From: Diadema setosum
Lineage: Eukaryota > Echinodermata > Echinoidea > Diadematoida > Diadematidae
Length of the DNA stretch: 64,000 nucleotides
Reading direction: 5' to 3'
Assembly: GCF_964275005.1 (NCBI RefSeq)
Contig: NC_092690.1
Coordinates: 6,479,836 to 6,543,835, forward strand
This document shows positions 57,815 through 64,000 of the stretch, piece by piece; position 1 is the stretch's first letter, and each line of letters starts with the position of its first letter. The notes below the pieces were generated by a model. The model saw nothing but the letters and a program-made list of their open reading frames with translations. It made no database searches and was not told where the DNA came from. The position numbers and the translations under genes are program-made.

Positions 57815-60800
57815 TTAAGCACATACACACTTACAGAAACAGAAAATGAGCACTGGAAATGCAAAGCAAGCACAAACCAGAAAGTGAAACCAACAGCTCA
57901 ATTCCTTACGAAGTATCAATTACCATCATTGTGGTTTTCACCGAAATATCAGGGTTGCAGAATACAATACAAAACACATGAACACAAGAATATTGTATGT
58001 AATGTGTGTAAAAACTTGAAATCCGAACTTCCAATCAAACGTGGCATTGTAACCAGCGTCTGCCTTTTAAATCTCTATTTCATTTGAATTCAAAGTTGCG
58101 TCCTTCATCAATAAAAAAAAAAGTAAAAAAGGGGGAAATAAAATTGCTTATTGTCATTAGGTGAAGGAGTTGCAACTGCGTCAAAACAAAATGGAATGTC
58201 TTTTTCTTTCCTGTTGATTCCAAATCAAATACAAATCATCCGTTGAAAGTACAAATGATTTACAGAGAGAGAAATAAACTGGTATCCTTATTCTGAAAGC
58301 AGCCTGGTTAATACCTCTGTGGTCATCTGAAGGTACTCTGTTGCATGGAGCTCGTATCTCACATTGATGTGTATGAACACATGCATATACAATGACTGAT
58401 TAAACAGATGAATTGGTTGTTATGTATTCAATCTGAGGAAGTGTGTATAAGATCATTAAATTATACAGGGCATGATACGCAGACAGTGACAGGTTTATAT
58501 ACTATTACGAAGAGTTGTGAATGAAGATGAATGGAATATGAAACGCACTCCAGCAGTTCTGGAGGTATCCATTGACATGGTCTACTACAGCTCTTTCTTC
58601 TTAATATCAGTAAAGTTTGACACTATGTATTACATAATCAAATCTCATTATGTCGCCCCCCCCCCCAAAAAAAAAAGACCAACCAAACAAACAACAAGAA
58701 CAAATGAATAAATACACTAATAAAGAGAGAGAGATTAGGTCAGAAAACTTTGGTTTGAAGATTATTCCAAATTTGCACATTTTTGTTTTTTCTGCTATGA
58801 AAGACTGAGTGAAGACAGATATTAGGGAAAGAGGAATGAGGAGTTGTAATATCATACTTGGCAGAAAGCAATTAAGTGAAAGAATCCTAGCATAAATTTG
58901 TGATAAAAATCATATCACAACAACAACAACAAAACAGAGTAAACACAGAGCAACCTAAAGTAAATGAAAGGAGAGATGAATTCACATCATCTCCATATTT
59001 GGTAAACGAAAGAAGATTGCACAACTGCGTGAACAAAGCAACGCCAAGTTTGGCTCACGCAGGTCAAAACAACAATTTCACTTGTTTTCTGATGTCGTCA
59101 TAATATCACAGTTAAAACAGTACAGGAGGAGGCTAAAGGACTGGGCTGAAACAGTCCTGTCAACAAATTTGAAAAAGAAGAAAAAAAGGGAAATAAATTC
59201 CGATTACTGAAAGATTCCTATTTTGCACAAACGACCCACATTGTTCAGATTCAAACTATTAACAATTCCTTTTGTACAATAAATCTGCCTTTCTCCCAAT
59301 TGCATAAAATGCATGATAAACATGCAGAAGTTCCTGGAAATACATCAGAGTTGTATTAGTCAGAGATTAAAAAAAGAACTCGTCAAAACACTACAGCATG
59401 TTGGTATTTCAGAGGAAAGAGGAAATCCTTTCCACAGTATATAGACTCTAAAATTGTATCTACAAATGGTTTAATACTGACAATGATAGTTTTATTGTTT
59501 TCTCTGTTATGTACCACATATTATGATATATGGTTTGCTTCTGTTAAAACTTCTTTTCTTTCTGTGTTTGTTCGTTTCTTAGGTTTTGTCTTCTTTTTTT
59601 TTTTTCTTGAGGTGGTTTCAGCTTATTTCAGTGTGTTTTGAAGCAGAAAAAGTTTCAACAGTTGCTCCACAATTTGACTTAAAATTCACTTCCACAGACC
59701 AGTTTACAGTTGAATCAAAAATCTTGACAAACGATCCGAAATTTGAATACATTGGCAATTTTTGCCTATCACAATATCGTTGCTGTTCAAGCCCAGCATT
59801 ATTCATCCGAGTTTGCTCACACTGACAGGTAAAACACATTCCTTATAAAAAAGAGTCCTACACACTATCACCTCCACCATGGCCTATGGTGCGATTCCAT
59901 TTTGAAAGTTACTATTAAAATGTATGAGTTGAAAGTGAAAGAAAATGGCTGAACGTAACTCCATTCATTGCCAGTAATTCCATTTGGTTATGATGGTGGA
60001 TGCCTACTGGCCTATTAATATATAAAAATATGAACACTTTGTACATCAAATAGGACACATTTCCTACAGGCTTTGGATAAACTAAACACTTGAGAGTTGG
60101 CTAGTGAAAATTTAAATATTTCAAAAGGGAAACTGCATATGACAAGTAGATGAACAAAATATATTCCAACAAAATAAATTCATTTGCTTCTTTCTACATA
60201 AAGGAAGGTGTGGTTTTGTGGGTTTCTTTTTTCTTCCTGTTTCCTTTCCTGACACTCGGTATACTGGATAAACAAAGCAATCTGGGGTACTGCCAATACA
60301 CAAGGCTTCATGGCCAGCCAAGTTTCAGATGCACTGTGGGAAAGCTCAACAGCAAACTTGGATCAGGTTTGGGCTGCATCTTGCTCAACAGAACAGCACT
60401 GATGAGTCAGGGAAGAAGCACTGCATGTGCGGTAGAGCTTACCAACCATCCAACCCAGGTCACATGGTAATTCATCTACGGGTATTTTTGAAGATTTCTT
60501 TGCTTTTACTGTATGAGCTGAAAGTTTCGCGGTGGTTTTATTTTCGCGAATTTCGCGAATCGGCTTTGAATCGCGAAAATAACAACACGCGAAAATAACA
60601 ATGCGCAAATAAGTAAGTTCAGTTAGACCCTCGCAACCGCGATATTAAAAACACACGAAAATGTCCTCGAAGGACCAAATCGCGAAAATATCGGTACGCG
60701 AAAATTTCAGCTCGTACAGTATCACGAGGTGACCCGCACATTGCAACACTGCAGTGATGACCCATGACTTCAATGGCTGCGAATCTGTCAAATTGAAAAC

Positions 60801-62508
60801 CTGTACACTCTTTTTCATGCCAAATTCAAACTGAGAAATAATAGACGAAATGCATGCAATGATTGCATTGCATCGTATGTGACTGAAGACACCAGCTAAA
60901 CAACTGGAAGAAATATACCAAACAGGGCTCTACAACAGCACTTTGCATATTTGCGGCACCCCAAATTGCTTGTACTTCTGCAACGTTTGCAATGAATATA
61001 AAACACAAGACACGAATATGACTGAAAATGCATATATTTCTACGCAGATCACCTGCATATACACATTTACATTGTTCATACTGATGGTGATAAACAGGAA
61101 AACCTTTTGGTCTGCCATTAGTGTGAAGAAAGGCTCTGAAATAGATCAAGTTTTACTCTGCACACCATTAAAGGGCCATCATTTACTTGCTTTACCCGCA
61201 TTCCACATTTCAGTCTTCAGGGAGTGTATAATTACTCATATTCAGACATCCCAGTGTGAACACACCCAGATTTTAAGAAGGAAATGCTCACTGCCACAAT
61301 ATGAAAATGAACCCTGAAGTCCCTGTGAGTTGTTTTCTTTGGTTAGATTTTTTTAAGCCTTTCTTGGAATTGAATAACATAACACTTTATGAGGAAATGA
61401 TATGGTCAGTCTGGAAATGAATGCGTATCTTTCTCTTCCGCAATATGATCAGACTCAATGGCACTCTGTTTTAAAGGGTCTGACTTGAACCAGTCTTAAT
61501 CTTCCCAGGGTAAGGGATACTTCAATTTGATGGCACTTTTGAATAGCTCATTGGTTACTGAAAGCTCAAGCAACTATCGGCAACATGCCTGCACAAAATG
61601 TCAATGACATTTTTTTATACATCAGTGTAGAAAGTTTTAAACCAAAAGTTAGCACCATGTCACTGAACTCTTCTTATATGCATCATAGCACTGGAAATTT
61701 TGGGTAATGCTTTGTTGGTATGTCCCAACAAAGCCAAACTTCGTTGGCGTATCCCCAAAACAAGAAGCACCAAAATATGTTCTTCAAATCAAGAAAATGA
61801 TACTCAGAAAGTAGACTTTGATTAGACAAGAAATGTAGCTAGTTACCATCATTTCTTCCATTTTCAATTCATGTCTTCATTTCTTATTCTTTTTTGTCCT
61901 CAGATTTTGTTACTATTGCGAATTTGTTTCACACAAATCAAGGGGGGGGGGGGGGACCTTGTCGACTTTAAGTTGACATCTGGCACACGTCAGAACATCA
62001 TTTTACAAGGAAAATTTAAATAGATTACTCTTATATTCATTCCTTCACATAACAATCAAAACAAAAATAAAACAATACTGAAAACAAAACTGCACAGGAA
62101 CAGGGTGGTTTTGTATGGCACTAAAGATTACCTTCTGTTCTTCCAGACACTGTATTTATGTGAAAGAGGATGTAATGCAAAAGAGGATATCATAAAATCT
62201 CGGTAATGTTCGAGTTATCTTCTGGAGCCAAAGTAAAGAGTGGGTTGTAATTTACCATATCAGAGACTTTTACACCAAATTTCCATTGTACATGTGAACA
62301 AAACTCGGAATGCATTGTTATTTCACATGTTTTAGTATAACATAGCACAGAACTCTCTGAGTAAATATTTTATAGAGATACAAGTATCCCTCTGAGCATC
62401 CAAATACATCTATTGCTGCTGGCGATGGTACTAATTTTCTCTCGTCGGGTTTGCAGCATACCGTCTAGAACTGCTTTTCCTTGCTTCCGATTCACTCCGT
62501 CCCTCCCC
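57815..62508. other. AT-rich DNA downstream of the PAG-like gene, possibly its long 3'UTR
   Basis: Apart from the TA-flanked MITE at 60509-60719 and a poly(C/G) run (61941-61955), nothing is recognised. On the minus strand this lies directly 3' of the stop codon at 62509. Minus-strand AATAAA strings occur, for example near 60535 and 59493, but none can be chosen as the true polyadenylation site. Confidence 0.4.
60509..60719. mobile_element. TA-flanked MITE with 'ctgta.gagctgaaa' ends and Tcgcgaa motifs
   Basis: TA on both sides (60507-60508 and 60720-60721). The left end 'ctgtatgagctgaaagtttc' mirrors the right end 'gaaaatttcagctcgtacag' with two differences. The interior is full of 'tcgcgaaaat' strings in both orientations. 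211 bp, non-coding, Tc1/mariner-like target. Confidence 0.8.
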
Positions 62509-63431
62509 TCAAATCCGCGTCTCTTTCACTGGAAGCGACTCGATCATGTGGTTGTTGTTGGTGTTCTTTGCACTCAGGATGACCGGGAGGGACGACCCGG
62601 TGGCACTTTCCTCTTTGGAGGGCGTCCTACCCGGAAGGTCTGGCCTGGCCTGCCTGGTGGAGCCATCACTCTTGCTGGCCTCCAGAGGTTTGACGGTTTC
62701 GTAGCTGTGCTGCACGATGGCTCTCCGCTCCCCGTGCTCTGACTTGCTTTTCTTGTCGTGCTTCGACTTTTTCCGCGACTCGTTCTCCTCGACTGCCTGG
62801 TACGTGTGTTCTCGCCTCACCCAGAGGTCGGCGCTCGGCTTGTGCTCCGTGATATGGACCATTCTCTCCTCCATGGGTGAGCGGGGAGGGAGATCTTCGT
62901 CAATGGACTGGTAGTTGTTCTCCACCATGAGGGAATCGTTGCCGTGGTTTCTGGCCCCACCTGGCGCACTGGGCGGCATCTCATCAACATCCGCATAAAT
63001 GTCCGAGTAACTGTTCATGGCAGAGGCCTGCGTCCAACCACTACCAGGGTAAAAAGGCGTCCCAGAGGCGGGCGGGCCCACACCACCACCACCTTCCCTG
63101 GAGCCCCGCGTCTCCATCACTGCCACAGTCTTGCGGTTTTTGTTCACTCTGGCGTACAATTCGCCAAAGTCTACTTCTTCGTCAGCTGTCGCCGTATCGA
63201 CGCCTTCGCCACTCTGCCGCTTGTGATTGTTGTTATTCGCCTGGTGATGCGGACTGGTTTGCTGCTTGCTTCCTGACTTGTCCACTTTGGCGTAGAGCTG
63301 ATCGAAGTCATCCTCCTCGTTCATCTTCTCCTGGTGGTTCCCATTGCTATTGGAGACCGCCTCCCTGTTCCTCCTTTCGGTGTGTGTCTTGTCGACCACA
63401 GCATATGGCTCAGGATCTTCACTGTACTCTC
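62509..63431 (-). CDS. Tyrosine-motif adaptor resembling PAG/Cbp, last coding exon
   Basis: The frame enters from an acceptor (ctgtag, then exon from 63431) in phase 1 and ends in TGA at 62509-62511; the apparent upstream ATG at 63480 is intronic. About 307 residues are hydrophilic and low in cysteine, with spaced tyrosine motifs of ITAM/SH2-ligand style: YSED and EPYAVV, LYAKV, LYARV, YSDIYADV, YQSI, YQAV and YETV. A Lys/Ser/His-rich basic segment precedes the end, and the last residues VKETRI form a class I PDZ ligand. No membrane segment lies in this exon. Repeated Y-x-x-V/I sites with a terminal T-x-hydrophobic motif are the plan of vertebrate PAG1/Cbp, a raft adaptor that recruits the Src-inhibiting kinase Csk and binds the PDZ protein EBP50; ortholog status is unproven. 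Other tyrosine-rich membrane adaptors remain possible. Confidence 0.8.
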
Positions 63432-63772
63432 CTACAGTTTTGGTGGACAACAAGAAAGATTTCATCAGGAAAAAAATCACAAATTAATAAATTGGAGAAT
63501 ATTTCAGCTGCTTACAGTATTTTCCCCTATAACTATTGCTCCATAAATTCAACATTTTTCAGTAATCAACAAAAAAACTGAAAAACATTCCCTCTCACTA
63601 ATGAAAAGCATGCATGATAAAGCCATTGTGCTTCTAAAAATTCATTACCAGAAAAAATAAAATAAAATAAAATAAAAGGAGAAAGAAACAGTTTGTATAT
63701 ATACAGACAAGCACATACTACAGATATCTCAAATCCTATATCATTATGCTCATGCCTAAAATGCTCACTCAC
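63432..63772 (-). other. Intron of the PAG-like gene
   Basis: A 341-base intron with GT at 63772-63771 and AG at 63433-63432 (minus strand). It contains an (AAAAT)n patch near 63657-63678. Confidence 0.7.
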
Positions 63773-63845
63773 CTGCTGGCGGGCGTGGCCGGTTGTCCTC
63801 GGTGATTTCTTCATACACACGCCCCTTCCCCATGCCATGGAAGGT
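63773..63845 (-). CDS. Tyrosine-motif adaptor resembling PAG/Cbp, upstream exon
   Basis: Between an acceptor ('ctttgacag', exon from 63845) and a strong donor GTGAGT (after 63773) lie 73 bases that read in phase 0 as TFHGMGKGRVYEEITEDNRP then RPPA, with one base left over. That base joins in phase with the exon starting at 63431 to give a Gly before EYSEDPEPY. The piece adds another tyrosine motif (VYEEI) and a proline-rich RPRPP stretch able to bind SH3 domains. The N-terminus and any membrane segment must lie beyond the window's right edge. A different frame here runs as a longer open frame but does not fit both splice sites. Confidence 0.75.
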
Positions 63846-64000
63846 CTGTCAAAGTTTGCAAAGAAGCCAAAGGGGGGAAAAAGTAGGAAAAAAGAGACAG
63901 AGAAAAAAAAAGGAGAGATGGTAACATTATGATGACTTAAACCTTTGTGTGCTTTGACAACCAATTGACCCAGAAAAACCCATCTGTTTTACACTGTCCA

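Noticed and set aside
63566-63964. 132-codon minus-strand frame as a PAG-like exon
   Set aside because: It runs through the splice donor and intron, and its frame does not join in phase with the exon starting at 63431. A shorter frame between good acceptor and donor fits.

Overview
The window reads as animal nuclear DNA: AT-rich, full of microsatellites, poly(A/T) and poly(G/C) runs, tRNA-derived SINE-like repeats, many short palindromic DNA transposons and one LTR retrotransposon. Host coding sequence is sparse and split into exons with GT/AG borders. A secreted cysteine-rich peptide precursor with strongylocin-like architecture and a retrotransposon of the deuterostome Gmr1-like group point to an echinoderm, most likely a sea urchin. 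That placement is inference; no species-diagnostic gene is present.

Layout. 0-9.6 kb: AT-rich DNA with repeat-family copies and two TTAA-flanked palindromic elements; no convincing gene. 9.65-11.6 kb (+): a two- or three-exon gene for a secreted cationic cysteine-rich peptide, its intron holding two SINE-like elements and a palindromic MITE with 4-bp target duplications. 15.1-16.1 kb: an inverted-repeat-bounded element containing six tandem hairpins plus half copies. 17.05-17.33 kb (-): first exon of an unidentified secreted precursor. 17.86-24.26 kb: a Gypsy-type LTR element with identical 188-bp LTRs, hairpin repeats in its leader and a Gag-PR-RT-RNase H reading frame. 24.3-41 kb: mobile-element and microsatellite terrain with a 95-bp tandem repeat, a nested TTAA element and one possible exon at 34.5 kb. 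41.6-43.3 kb: three candidate exons in a CpG-richer patch, including a CXC-type cysteine cluster (+) and a facing exon (-). 43.5-62.5 kb: more repeats with no convincing exon. 62.5-63.9 kb (-): two well-supported exons of a tyrosine-motif adaptor with a PDZ-binding C-terminus, resembling PAG/Cbp.

The host genes show no sign of working together. The strongest pattern is the density and variety of palindromic elements: several TIR families with different target preferences (TTAA, TA, 4-bp), each present two to four times, some nested. The most unusual object is the hairpin array at 15.1-16.1 kb. All exon borders and homologies were read by eye and are unverified by transcripts or database searches.
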